A DNA stretch of 64,000 nt from Colwellia psychrerythraea. Lineage in GTDB: Bacteria > Pseudomonadota > Gammaproteobacteria > Enterobacterales > Alteromonadaceae. Shown here in pieces: positions 55,116 to 64,000 of the stretch (the first letter of the stretch is position 1; the number at the start of each line of letters is the position of its first letter). The stretch spans positions 372,001 to 436,000 of the forward strand of contig NZ_JQEC01000002.1 in assembly GCF_000764185.1 (NCBI RefSeq), given 5' to 3'. Under the pieces are notes generated by a model. That model was not told where the DNA came from, made no database searches, and saw nothing but the letters and a program-made list of their open reading frames with translations. A program made the translations under genes and the position numbers.

Positions 55116-56465
55116 ATGTTGCCCCATATTCAAGAGATTGTAGAAGCAGTATCAAATAGATACGGCGATGAGTTTTTTACTAAAGTGGCTTTGGCACTTA
55201 ATAAAGCAATTACCGCTGATTATACTTTTATTGCCCGGATAAATTCTGAGCAATATAGCTGTAAAAGCGAGGTTCTTGTAGCTAAAGGTCAAATAGCCGA
55301 GAATTTTGAATATTCATTAACGGGCACTCCTTGCGCTGAAGTTGCTGATAATTCACTTCGCTTCTACCCGAGAGACGTCTTGAATATTTATCCTGAAGAT
55401 ACATTGTTAAAGCAGCTAAAAGTACAAGCTTACTTTGGCATACCAATGATTAACTCTAAACAGCAAGTCATAGGTTTGATCGTTGCCTTGTATGAAGCTG
55501 AACAAGAAAATATGGATGAAACAGCTGCGTTATTCCAGCTGTTCTCAGGTCGTATTGCCGCTGAACTTGAACGTCTAGATTATGAACAATGCCTTGAAGA
55601 CAAAATAACAGCACGCACAAAAGAACTTTCCAAAACCGTACAACAATTACAAACAACACAAAAACAGCTAGTAGAGTCCGAAAAAATGGCTGCTTTAGGT
55701 AATTTAGTTGCCGGTGTTTCCCATGAGGTAAATACCCCATTAGGTATAGCGATAACCACACACAGCATTATGGCTGATGAATTTAAAAAACTAAAAGATA
55801 AGCTTGATAGTCAAAGCCTTAGTATGAAAGACATGGAAAACTTCCGTAATACCTCTGAAAGTGCCATAACAATGCAAGGTGAGAACCTAAATCGGGCGAA
55901 AAAACTCATTGAAAATTTCAAAAAAACTGCCGCAGATCAACATCAATTAGAGATTGAAAACCTTGATATTGGCCAATATTACCAGCAAGTTATTTCCACA
56001 CTACGCTCTATTCTCAAACCTCATAAAGTGAACTTAGAAATAAATTGCCAAGAGAAAATTATTTTGGCTACTTACCCCGGTATTCATGCACAAATATTAA
56101 CTAACTTAATCAATAACAGTGTTAAACATGGTTTTGCCAGCAATAATGAACAAGGGATAGATACTGGCAATATCACTCAAGAGAATAAAATCACAATAGT
56201 GATTAACCAACTTGCAGAAAATGAAGTGGAAGTTACCTACTGTGATAATGGTCGTGGTCTATCTAAAAAAGCCCAGCAACATGTTTTTGAACCCTTTTTT
56301 ACCACGGCCCGTGAACATGGTGGTATAGGTTTAGGCATGTCCATTGTTTTTAACTTAATTAGCCAAAAAATCAATGGTTCTATCGAATCAAAAAGCACCA
56401 AAGTAGGTGCTTATTTTCACTATACCTTCAAAGCGAACTTGCTCAATAAACAAGCAAGCACTTAG
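55116..56465 (+). CDS. Soluble histidine kinase with GAF domain
   Basis: A cytosolic sensor kinase (449 aa from 55116, 468 from 55059). I prefer 55116 because TGGAG lies five bases before that ATG, while the first ATG has no ribosome site. An N-terminal GAF-type domain (ITADYTFIARIN, AYFGIPMINSKQQVIGLI), a coiled-coil linker, the phospho-acceptor box GNLVAGVSHEVNTPLGI, and an ATPase domain (INNSVKHGF, YCDNGRGLSKK, GGIGLGMSIVFNLI) follow. No response regulator is adjacent, so it is an orphan kinase. Confidence 0.92.
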   Translation: MLPHIQEIVEAVSNRYGDEFFTKVALALNKAITADYTFIARINSEQYSCKSEVLVAKGQIAENFEYSLTGTPCAEVADNSLRFYPRDVLNIYPEDTLLKQLKVQAYFGIPMINSKQQVIGLIVALYEAEQENMDETAALFQLFSGRIAAELERLDYEQCLEDKITARTKELSKTVQQLQTTQKQLVESEKMAALGNLVAGVSHEVNTPLGIAITTHSIMADEFKKLKDKLDSQSLSMKDMENFRNTSESAITMQGENLNRAKKLIENFKKTAADQHQLEIENLDIGQYYQQVISTLRSILKPHKVNLEINCQEKIILATYPGIHAQILTNLINNSVKHGFASNNEQGIDTGNITQENKITIVINQLAENEVEVTYCDNGRGLSKKAQQHVFEPFFTTAREHGGIGLGMSIVFNLISQKINGSIESKSTKVGAYFHYTFKANLLNKQAST

Positions 56466-56478
56466 CGTAAAAAGTATT

Positions 56479-56506
56479 TTGTTATCAGTTGTGAACTCTG
56501 TATAAT
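56479..56506 (+). promoter_or_regulatory. Promoter of OmpA-like gene (copy 1)
   Basis: TTGTTA, 16-base spacer, TATAAT (56501-56506), 46 bases before the ATG. From the -10 to the ATG the sequence is almost the same in the second copy at 63309. Confidence 0.7.
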
Positions 56507-56551
56507 CCATGTTAATCGATTGTTTTATCTAAATATCATGGACGTTACGAC

Positions 56552-57625
56552 ATGCATTCCTTTCACAAATATCGCCTAAGTACCCTATCAAATATACTAA
56601 TCCCGCTAATGTTAAGCTTTAACTGTATTGCCCATGCGGTAGAAGATCAAGAAGCCAAGCAAAATATTGAAAATACCGTTCAGCAAATACAGGCGGCCTT
56701 GCCCTCTTCTTATTTCTATTTCGGTGGTAAGTTAGGTATTAATCACTATCAGCATGGTTGTGAGTCTTGGAGCCTTGACTGCGATAAAGATAGCTTTGCT
56801 CCCGGCCTTTTCGCCGGTTACCAATTCAATGATAACTTTGCTTTTGAAGCTGCTTATATTGATTTGGGTGAAGCAAAAGCAACTTATCTCGACTCAGCAA
56901 GTGAACACCTTTACAAAGGTACAATGAAAGGTTTAAACCTATCTGCTATTGGCTCAATCTATTTAATCGAAGATGTAACATTGTTTGGTAAAGCCGGTGT
57001 TTTTAACTGGTATGGCGAAAATAAAGGGCCTTACTCAACAAGCAAAGCAGATGATTGGGCGCCATCGGCTGGTGCCGGCCTGTCATATCAATTAAACGAT
57101 TCTTGGCAAGCACGCTTTGAATATCAATACTTTCATCACTTAGGTAACGACACTATCGGTGGCACCAATGCGCACTTCACATCTATCGGTATCAGTTATC
57201 AATTGGGTCGCACAAGGCCAACCATAGTCACTAAAACTGTAATGAAGCCAGCGCCAATAAAGCTTGAAGAAGTCACCTTTCCACTATTATTTGATTTTGA
57301 TAGTAGTGACCTCTTGTTAGTAGACTCATTAGCCGTCATTGTCAGTCGATTAACTAAATACCCTCAGGCGAGCGTAATATTACGTGGTTATTCTGACTCT
57401 AAAGGTAGCGAAAAGTATAACTTAGCCTTATCTCAACGACGAACAGATAAAATAGCAAGTTACCTTATCGACAAAGGTGTTCAAGAACAGCAGATAACTT
57501 CTGAGTATTACGGTGAAAAAAATCCTATTTCAGATAATCTTACGGAAGAACATCGACACTTAAATCGGCATGTACAGATATTGCTACCTAGCGTATTTAT
57601 TAACACTACGCAGGAGCAAAAATAA
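56552..57625 (+). CDS. OmpA-like outer-membrane protein
   Basis: A 357-aa protein: signal peptide, an eight-strand-type beta-barrel (residues about 50-220; YFYFGGKLGINHYQHG to GISYQLGRT), and an OmpA C-terminal peptidoglycan-binding domain (LLFDFDSSDLLLVDSLAVIV, ILRGYSDSKGSEKYNLALSQ, then RRTDKIASYL) whose Asp and Arg are the diaminopimelate contacts. Two cysteines (CESWSLDC) sit in the first loop. The ATG of the Ig-repeat gene overlaps its stop (TAATG), so the two are translated together; it may anchor or help export that protein. A second copy begins at 63360. Confidence 0.92.
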   Translation: MHSFHKYRLSTLSNILIPLMLSFNCIAHAVEDQEAKQNIENTVQQIQAALPSSYFYFGGKLGINHYQHGCESWSLDCDKDSFAPGLFAGYQFNDNFAFEAAYIDLGEAKATYLDSASEHLYKGTMKGLNLSAIGSIYLIEDVTLFGKAGVFNWYGENKGPYSTSKADDWAPSAGAGLSYQLNDSWQARFEYQYFHHLGNDTIGGTNAHFTSIGISYQLGRTRPTIVTKTVMKPAPIKLEEVTFPLLFDFDSSDLLLVDSLAVIVSRLTKYPQASVILRGYSDSKGSEKYNLALSQRRTDKIASYLIDKGVQEQQITSEYYGEKNPISDNLTEEHRHLNRHVQILLPSVFINTTQEQK

Positions 57626-60600
57626 TGCAGCTATTCAATTCAATTAAATATGTACTGCTATCTTCATTACTTTTATTACTCACCGCCTGTGGTGAAGGCA
57701 GTAATTCAGGGTTCCCAACTGCTGAGTGTGGTAATGCATCCAATCTTTGTATTAACTCGTTTGTTATTAATCCTGATAAAGCTGCAATTTTGCTTGGTGG
57801 TACACAAACGTATCAAGCTATAGCAACATTAACCGACGGCAGCGAGCGTGATATCACAGAATTGGTTACTTGGTCTGTTGATGACCAGGAAAAAGCAGTA
57901 ATAGTGGTAGATGGTAGTTCAGTTATTGCCACTGGCTTAGCAGAAGGTTCGGTAAATATTTTAGCCAACTACCGAGGTATAGATGTTACCGCTCAGCTGT
58001 CCGTTGGTGCTATAACTTTTACCATTAGCCCAATTGAAGCCAGTATTTTAACTGGCATGGTGCAGTCTTATAAAGCCTTCGCTATTTTACCTAGTGGCGT
58101 GCAAATAGATGTAACAGAGCAAGCAACTTGGACATCAATTAATCCTATCATTGCTAGCCTAACCGCCGACGGTGCGAATGTTGAAGTTACCGGCCTTACT
58201 AGCGGAGTAGATGCTATCTCTGCAACTTATAATGGCACTAGCATTTTTGCCCAGCTTACCGTGATCAGTACCACACCAGAATCATTGCTTATTACTCCTG
58301 CCAGCACCACACTTCCTGCAGGTACTAGTCAACAATATAATGCTTATTTAACCACTACTGATAACGCAGTAATTGATGTGACAGCCAGCTCAACTTGGAC
58401 GGTAGTCGATGCCAGTATTGCCAGCATTGATGTTAACGCCTGGCTAACAGCTAACACTATCGGTGATACTCAGGTGCAAGCTTCAATTGTTCATGAAGGT
58501 ATTACCCTAAGTAATACTGCTGCTTTATCTGTTAACAATGCCGTGCTTAGCAGCTTAGTTATTAGTCCTGAGAATGGTAAATTTCCTGTTGGTAAAATTG
58601 GAGTTTATCGAGCAGCAGCTTATTTTTCAGATGGTAGCGTCATAGATGTAACGCGTGAGGCTTCATGGCAAGTTGCTGATGAAACTATTGGCAGCATTGT
58701 TGGATCAGGCATTTTTGCAGGCGACAGCATTGCCTTATCACCAGGGAAAACCACAATTAGTGCGAGTTTATTATCGGTTAGCGATAGTACTAATGTTGAA
58801 GTAAGTACAGCTGAAATAAAGGCTATTAGTCTAAGTCCACAAAATGCCACTACGCCAGTTGGCACAGCAATTAATTATCAAGCCTTTGCTTTCTACTCAG
58901 ATGGTAGTAAGCGTGATATTACTCAATTTGGCGCTTGGTCAAGTAGCAAGCCCAGTGTCGCTGCTATCAACTTTGTCGGAGCACAATCAGGGCAAGCAAC
59001 GGCCTTTGTTGTAGGCACAACTGATATTACTATTACTTTTGACGGTATAACAAAGTCCACCTCACTCACCGTTAGTGACGCTATAGTGACAAAATTACAA
59101 ATATCGCCATTAGACCCTAGTGTGCCCGTCGGTATTGAAGGTCAATTTACAGCTATCGCTTATTATTCCGATAACACCACTGCTGATGTTACCACAACAA
59201 CAAATTGGCTAGTGGACGATTATACTGTTGCTGCAGTTATACCTACGGGTGAATTTTCTGGTTACGCCAAAGCGTTATCGCAAGGCACTACTCAATTAAC
59301 AGCAAGCTATCAAGGACAAAGTAGCAGTACTTTAATTACCGTGTCACCGGCAATATTAGAGTCACTGTCTTTATCGCCAACTCAAGTAACCATTCCCGTT
59401 GGCACCACGCAGCAATATCAACTATTTGGTGTTTTCTCTGATGGCAGCAATCATGATCTGACTCTTTTTGCTAGCTATCAAAGCAGCAAGCCTATCATCG
59501 CCTCTATTGATGTCACGGCGTTAGCTAGTGCTCATTTAATTTCAACCAACTCAGTGGCTATTACTGCCGCTTATAACGGTATACAAACAACCGCATCGTT
59601 ATCTGTTGCTGCAGGTGTACTTGAATATATTACACTTGAACCTGCTGACCAGAGTATTCCTGTCGGTCATAAAGCTCGCTTAGAAGCGAGAGCCTTTTAT
59701 ACCGGTGGTATAAATAAAGATATTACAGATCTAGCCACTTGGAGTGTCGATGATGGTGATATCGCTTCGGTAGATAATACTCAAGCAGATGCAGGTAGTG
59801 TGCTTGGTATTAGTGAGGGTATTGTCACTATTACAGCCACTTTTGAGGGTGAACAAGCTGCGGGAATCACCACTGTGACTGCTGCTGTGCTAGAGAGCGT
59901 CACTATAACACCTATCTCTGAAACGATTGCTGCAGGTTTAACTCAACAGTATCGATTGTTTGCAATATTTTCAGATCATACCAGCCGTGAAGTCACTCTA
60001 GTAAGTGATTGGCAGTCTGCAGAGCCCAAAGCAGCTTCAATTGATAGTAATGGCTTGGCTACTACATATCAAGAGTGGCAAACCATGATAACGGGTACTT
60101 ATCAAGGTTTAAGTGCTAGCTCAAATTTAACCATTACCAGCGCCGTAGCAAGTATTTTACAAATAACCCCCCCTAATCCAAGTAAACCACTAGGCACTAT
60201 TGGTAACTTTGTAGCAACCGTGTTTTACACAGATGGCTATGCTGCTAATGTCACAGAGAGTACCACTTGGACCTCAAATCAATCTGATGTGGTGCAAATA
60301 AATGCCAGTGGACCAAGTGCTGGCTTAGCTAGTGCAGACAAAATTGGCATAAGTGAAATAACTGCTAGTTTCTCTGGATTATCAGCAACAACCAATGCCA
60401 CGGTAACTTCTGCGGAATTAACCGATATTTACATTAACCCGGTAAATAATGCTATCGATATTGGTGATAAAGTCAGCTATAACGCAATTTGCAAGTTTAG
60501 TGATGGCTCATTACATAATTTACCAAGCAATGGTATATGGCAAAGCTCAAATACCGAGGTTGCTACCATACAAATTACCGGCCCAACCACTGCATGGGCT

Positions 60601-62877
60601 ACAGGAATCGATGGAGGCTCAGTAACAATCACGGCTAGTGTCGGGGATATTGTTAGTAATGTTGCAATATTAAAGGTAGCACCGAAAGCAGTAATCCCTG
60701 TAGTTATTACCTCTATTCAAGTAACGCCTGCCACTGCGACTGTTGCCGTCGGTGCTCAGGATCAATTTGCTGCAATCGCTCATTATTCTGATGGTTCAGA
60801 TGCTGATATCACTTCAAAAGCCACTTGGCTTTCAGATAATAGCGATGTGGTAAATGTTACTACTACCGGTGATAATGCCGGCTTTGCTTATTCCATAGCA
60901 GTAGGAGAAGCAAATATTACCGCGGTGATGGATAACATAGCCAGTAATAGCGCAAAGATTACCGTCATAGGCAAGACCCTTGATAACATACAAATAGTCC
61001 CTAACAATAAAAGTTATAATATTGGAGATACCGAACAGTATAAAGTTACCGCTATTTATGATGATTATTCCATAAAGGATATTACTGCTGTTTCACAAAT
61101 TCAAAGTTTAGATTTAACTATTGCTACTTTTGATGAAAATAATTTGATGACTGCTGCCGGTATTGGTAATGCTGAGCTTACCGCTGTCTATCAAGGCATG
61201 ATAAGTGAAAGAGAGTTTTTACACGTTTTTGCTCCAGCCCCTACACCACCAATACTTGAAGTATCACCAGCCAACATTGAAGTGCCACAAGGCACCATTG
61301 ATCGTTACACGGCAACATTGCACTATGCTGATGGCACCAATAAGGATGTTACCAGCCAAGCATTATGGTTCTCTAACGACACTAATATTGTGAACATTAT
61401 GCCGAATGGAGAAGATGCCGGCTTTGCCCTGGCTACTAGCGCCGGTACCACTAGTATTAATGCCAGCTACAAGGATATAAATAGTAATACCGCTGAGGTA
61501 ACCGTACTAGCAACAGAGTTGCTCTCCGTTGAAATTGTCATTGAGGATAATGCCCACTTCCCTGAAGGTACAACCAAACATTACACCGCCTTTGCTACCT
61601 ATAGCGATGAGAGTGTTGTCGAAATAACCCGAGATGCCACTTGGAAAAGTGATAATGCTAGCACGGTAGTAACTGTAAAAGGTTTCGTATATGGCGTTAA
61701 CATGGGTGAGACCAACATTAACATTTCTTTTGATGGAAAAAGCGACAGCCAAGCAGTTGTAGTTACCGATGCAGTAGCAACTAGCTTAACGATCACACCG
61801 AGCTATCATGAAATGGCCGTGCATTCGACGGTAGATTATACTGTTGTCGCAATATTATCTGATGGTACTACAGAGAATGTCACTAAAGACGTACTTAAAA
61901 GTGCTACAGGTACTGCCGAGTTAGCAATTATTTATCAAGAGGACTCATTAGTTAAAGTTGAGGGCATCACTAGTGGTAATGCCGTTGTACAGGCTAATTA
62001 CCAGAACTTAAGTGCTACCGCGAATATTGTAATTTTACCGGCAACTTTAGATTCAATCACGATTACACCTTTAAATGAGACCATTTCACTTAGCTCGACC
62101 CTCCAATATCAGGCAAAAGCACAATATAGTGATGGCTCTGAAGTTAATATTACTGAGCAAGCAAATTGGTTCAGTTCCGAGCTAGATATTGCAGCTATCG
62201 ATAACAATACTTATATCGGCTTAGCATCTGCTATATCAACTGGTACAACAACAATTCAAGCAACATTTAATGGATTGAGTGCTTCGACTAGCCTGTCGGT
62301 TGATGCAAGTTGTGGAACACATAAGCCTGTCAGTATTTATATTCATCCAGAGAATACAGTGATCAGTGTAAATACTGAAATGCAGTACACTCTGTATGGG
62401 CTGTGGTCTAATGGCTGTACTACACAACTAACACAGAACAATGCGGCAAATTGGTCAAGTAGTGATAACAAAATAGTATCTATCGGTAAAAAAGATGGTA
62501 TTGCTTTAGCTAAAAAAGTCGGTGCAACAACCATCAATGCTGACTACCAAAGCTTAACGGCAATTCCTGTCAACGTTACTGTTACCAACGAAGAAGTATT
62601 ATCAGTGAGTATTCAGCCAGCACCATCGGCAATTTTATCTAAAGGTTCTTCGTTAAATTATTTATGTTCGGCAAGAACTGCCATTGATGGTATTGAGCAA
62701 GCAGAGAAGTTTATTACGGGTTTAGCAAGTTTCAGCTCAAACGATATCAGCTTAGCTGTTATTGCTGACAATGACGGCAGCACTCAAACAGTAACCGCGC
62801 AGAATAAAGCAGGAAGTACAACTATCACTTGTAGTTATGGTGGTAAAGAAAGTAGTTCCAGTTTAACGGTACAATAA
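57625..62877 (+). CDS. Giant lipoprotein with 19 Ig-like (BIG2) repeats
   Basis: A 1750-aa lipoprotein (lipobox LLTACGEGS). After about 40 residues it consists of 19 diverged bacterial Ig-like group 2 repeats of about 85-90 residues. Each opens with a strand like LSLSPTQVTIPVGTTQQYQL, then FSDGSNHDLT, a Trp-containing segment such as ATWSVDDGDIASV, and closes with an ITATFEG-like strand. Such rods extend the protein far from the outer membrane as adhesins or spacers. No tip domain is visible. Translationally coupled to the OmpA-like gene. Confidence 0.93.
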   Translation: MQLFNSIKYVLLSSLLLLLTACGEGSNSGFPTAECGNASNLCINSFVINPDKAAILLGGTQTYQAIATLTDGSERDITELVTWSVDDQEKAVIVVDGSSVIATGLAEGSVNILANYRGIDVTAQLSVGAITFTISPIEASILTGMVQSYKAFAILPSGVQIDVTEQATWTSINPIIASLTADGANVEVTGLTSGVDAISATYNGTSIFAQLTVISTTPESLLITPASTTLPAGTSQQYNAYLTTTDNAVIDVTASSTWTVVDASIASIDVNAWLTANTIGDTQVQASIVHEGITLSNTAALSVNNAVLSSLVISPENGKFPVGKIGVYRAAAYFSDGSVIDVTREASWQVADETIGSIVGSGIFAGDSIALSPGKTTISASLLSVSDSTNVEVSTAEIKAISLSPQNATTPVGTAINYQAFAFYSDGSKRDITQFGAWSSSKPSVAAINFVGAQSGQATAFVVGTTDITITFDGITKSTSLTVSDAIVTKLQISPLDPSVPVGIEGQFTAIAYYSDNTTADVTTTTNWLVDDYTVAAVIPTGEFSGYAKALSQGTTQLTASYQGQSSSTLITVSPAILESLSLSPTQVTIPVGTTQQYQLFGVFSDGSNHDLTLFASYQSSKPIIASIDVTALASAHLISTNSVAITAAYNGIQTTASLSVAAGVLEYITLEPADQSIPVGHKARLEARAFYTGGINKDITDLATWSVDDGDIASVDNTQADAGSVLGISEGIVTITATFEGEQAAGITTVTAAVLESVTITPISETIAAGLTQQYRLFAIFSDHTSREVTLVSDWQSAEPKAASIDSNGLATTYQEWQTMITGTYQGLSASSNLTITSAVASILQITPPNPSKPLGTIGNFVATVFYTDGYAANVTESTTWTSNQSDVVQINASGPSAGLASADKIGISEITASFSGLSATTNATVTSAELTDIYINPVNNAIDIGDKVSYNAICKFSDGSLHNLPSNGIWQSSNTEVATIQITGPTTAWATGIDGGSVTITASVGDIVSNVAILKVAPKAVIPVVITSIQVTPATATVAVGAQDQFAAIAHYSDGSDADITSKATWLSDNSDVVNVTTTGDNAGFAYSIAVGEANITAVMDNIASNSAKITVIGKTLDNIQIVPNNKSYNIGDTEQYKVTAIYDDYSIKDITAVSQIQSLDLTIATFDENNLMTAAGIGNAELTAVYQGMISEREFLHVFAPAPTPPILEVSPANIEVPQGTIDRYTATLHYADGTNKDVTSQALWFSNDTNIVNIMPNGEDAGFALATSAGTTSINASYKDINSNTAEVTVLATELLSVEIVIEDNAHFPEGTTKHYTAFATYSDESVVEITRDATWKSDNASTVVTVKGFVYGVNMGETNINISFDGKSDSQAVVVTDAVATSLTITPSYHEMAVHSTVDYTVVAILSDGTTENVTKDVLKSATGTAELAIIYQEDSLVKVEGITSGNAVVQANYQNLSATANIVILPATLDSITITPLNETISLSSTLQYQAKAQYSDGSEVNITEQANWFSSELDIAAIDNNTYIGLASAISTGTTTIQATFNGLSASTSLSVDASCGTHKPVSIYIHPENTVISVNTEMQYTLYGLWSNGCTTQLTQNNAANWSSSDNKIVSIGKKDGIALAKKVGATTINADYQSLTAIPVNVTVTNEEVLSVSIQPAPSAILSKGSSLNYLCSARTAIDGIEQAEKFITGLASFSSNDISLAVIADNDGSTQTVTAQNKAGSTTITCSYGGKESSSSLTVQ

Positions 62878-62886
62878 AGACTAGTT

Positions 62887-63115
62887 AACCCGAATCCTGG
62901 ATAATGAGCACTTAATGTTTTAGTAAAAACAATAACTTAGATTATTAAGAACATAATTTACAAGATTAAGTAGATATATACTCTATCAATGTTTCAATTT
63001 ATTCGATTATCAAGACAAAACGTTTATGAATAACAGATTATTTATCGACGTTTTAACGCTAAGAATCGGATAAAGGGGATATTGAGCAGGTGCTGCTTAT
63101 TCAGCAGTTCAGGTT
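62887..63115. mobile_element. MITE, copy 2 (229 bp, 4-bp TSD)
   Basis: Second copy of the element at 8398-8618, recognisable end to end (for example TAAAAAC, GATTAAGTAG, AAAACGTTTATGAATAAC, GAATCGGATAAAGG). Terminal repeats AACCCGAATCCTGGATAA and, inverted, AACCTGAACTGCTGAATAA. It is flanked by AGTT at 62883-62886 and 63116-63119. It lies 6 bases past the Ig-repeat gene stop. Confidence 0.85.
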
Positions 63116-63308
63116 AGTTACCCTTTCGATTAAGACACTAACATTACTTATGTTGGTGTGCTTAATACTTACGGATTCAAGTTAACGTAGTATTCGACAC
63201 CGTGTAATTACCCCCCTCCAATATTGCCACCCCGCTTCATTCTAATGACTCTTTAAGGATGAGCAATAAGTAATCAATTAAACTGCTTCTTTTCAGCAAT
63301 GACTTCTG

Positions 63309-63314
63309 TATAAT
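63309..63314 (+). promoter_or_regulatory. -10 box of OmpA-like copy 2
   Basis: TATAAT preceded by CTTCTG and followed by the same leader as copy 1 (CCATGTTAATCGATTG and on to the ATG). The -35 region differs from copy 1 and is weak. Confidence 0.55.
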
Positions 63315-63359
63315 CCATGTTAATCGATTGTTTTATCTAAATATCATGGACGTTACGAC

Positions 63360-64000
63360 ATGCATTCCTTTCAAAAATATCGCCTAAGCTCCCCTGTAAG
63401 TATATTGATCCCTATTGTGCTATTTTTTAGCTTCATTACCCATGCGGTAGAAGATCAAGAAGCCAAGCCAAATATTGAAAATACCGATCAGCAAACACAA
63501 GCTGCCTTGCCCTCTTCTTATTTCTATCTCGGTGGTAAGTTAGGTATTAATCACTACCAACATGGTTGTGAGTCTTGGAGCCTTGACTGTGATAAAAACA
63601 GCTTTGCTGCCGGAGTATTTACCGGTTTCCAGTTTAATGAAAACTTTGCTTTGGAAGCTGCCTACATAGATTTAGGTGATGCTAAAGCAAGCTACTTAGA
63701 AAATGGTAATGCCTATCAGCATACCGGTAGCATGAAAGGTTTAGAGCTCTCCGCACTTGGTTCAATGTACCTAACTGAAAAAGTTACAGCTTTTGCCAAG
63801 GCCGGCGTATTTAATTGGCACGGCGAAAACAAAGGTCCTTTTAATAAAACCACTGCCGATGATTGGTCAACAACCGTTGGCGCTGGCATAACTTATCAAC
63901 TGAACGATGCTTGGCAAGCACGCTTTGAATATCAATATTTTAATAATTTAGGTAACGATACAATTGGTGGTACCAATGCGCACTTAACCTCAATCGGTAT
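63360..64000 (+). CDS. OmpA-like protein, second copy (3' partial)
   Basis: A frame open from ATG 63360 to the end of the window. The encoded 213 residues are a close paralogue of the 56552 product: MHSFQKYRLS, AVEDQEAKPNIENT, GGKLGINHYQHGCESWSLDC, GVFNWHGENKGP and FEYQYFNNLGNDTIGG. The barrel is visible; the OmpA domain would lie beyond the edge. Leader and promoter are duplicated too, so a block of at least 56.49-57.2 kb was copied. A second Ig-repeat gene may follow outside the window. Confidence 0.9.
   Translation, partial: MHSFQKYRLSSPVSILIPIVLFFSFITHAVEDQEAKPNIENTDQQTQAALPSSYFYLGGKLGINHYQHGCESWSLDCDKNSFAAGVFTGFQFNENFALEAAYIDLGDAKASYLENGNAYQHTGSMKGLELSALGSMYLTEKVTAFAKAGVFNWHGENKGPFNKTTADDWSTTVGAGITYQLNDAWQARFEYQYFNNLGNDTIGGTNAHLTSIG

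Noticed and set aside
57760-62870. Regular repeats that might be taken for a CRISPR or tandem DNA repeat
   Set aside because: The periodicity of about 260 bases is at protein level (Ig-like repeats); the DNA copies are strongly diverged and lie in one open frame.

Overview
The window looks like chromosome of a marine gammaproteobacterium of the Alteromonadales, most likely Colwelliaceae (Colwellia or Thalassotalea type). The basis is gene content and order (ubiC-ubiA, glpE-glpG, kbl-tdh with a divergent Lrp gene, waaA-kdkA, pyrE/rph, yicC, yceH), the visibly AT-rich codon use, and surface proteins such as a PEP-CTERM protein and very long Ig-like lipoproteins. The genus is an inference. No rRNA, tRNA or CRISPR array was seen.

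Region by region. 1-11.7 kb is housekeeping: a c-di-GMP GGDEF-EAL protein cut by the window edge, ubiquinone entry (ubiC, ubiA), a FliL-like protein, glpEG, threonine catabolism (kbl, tdh), an Lrp regulator, a 221-bp MITE, a hydrolase, then Kdo transferase and Kdo kinase. 11.7-19.8 kb holds an envelope export module: HlyD-type adaptor, ABC ATPase, MacB/FtsX permease, NtrC-type regulator and histidine kinase. It has a textbook sigma-54 promoter and two palindromic upstream sites in front of the adaptor gene, so the regulator probably controls the transporter operon. 19.8-24.4 kb has a decayed copy of a small secreted protein, a phosphate-binding-like protein, a porin and a chemoreceptor, and the intact small protein. 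24.4-32.5 kb has a lipase-like hydrolase, pyrE, rph, a thioredoxin/Tat-protein/GMC oxidoreductase trio, a DM13 lipoprotein and yicC.

32.54-45.08 kb is an integrated genomic island in the 3' end of yicC. It is bounded by 17-bp direct repeats (attL/attR) that regenerate the yicC end. It carries a P4-type integrase, an orphan 272-aa gene, an AlpA-like regulator, a replication-type winged-helix protein followed by an iteron-like array, a second small tyrosine recombinase and a phage-type HNH endonuclease. At its right end is a compact four-gene cassette: DNA methyltransferase, phosphoribosyltransferase-like protein, ORC/CDC6-like P-loop ATPase, and an unrecognised protein with two possible Rossmann-like halves. 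This cassette is the best candidate for a little-described conflict/defence system. No capsid genes are seen, so the island resembles a phage satellite or plasmid-like island more than a prophage.

45.1-64 kb is surface- and signalling-rich: a 1587-aa lipoprotein with two tandem modules, yceH, a PEP-CTERM protein, an outer-membrane protein, an MscS channel, a degenerate GGDEF protein, a soluble histidine kinase, an OmpA-like protein overlapping a 1750-aa lipoprotein of 19 Ig-like repeats, a second MITE copy, and a promoter-plus-gene duplicate of the OmpA-like gene running off the window end.
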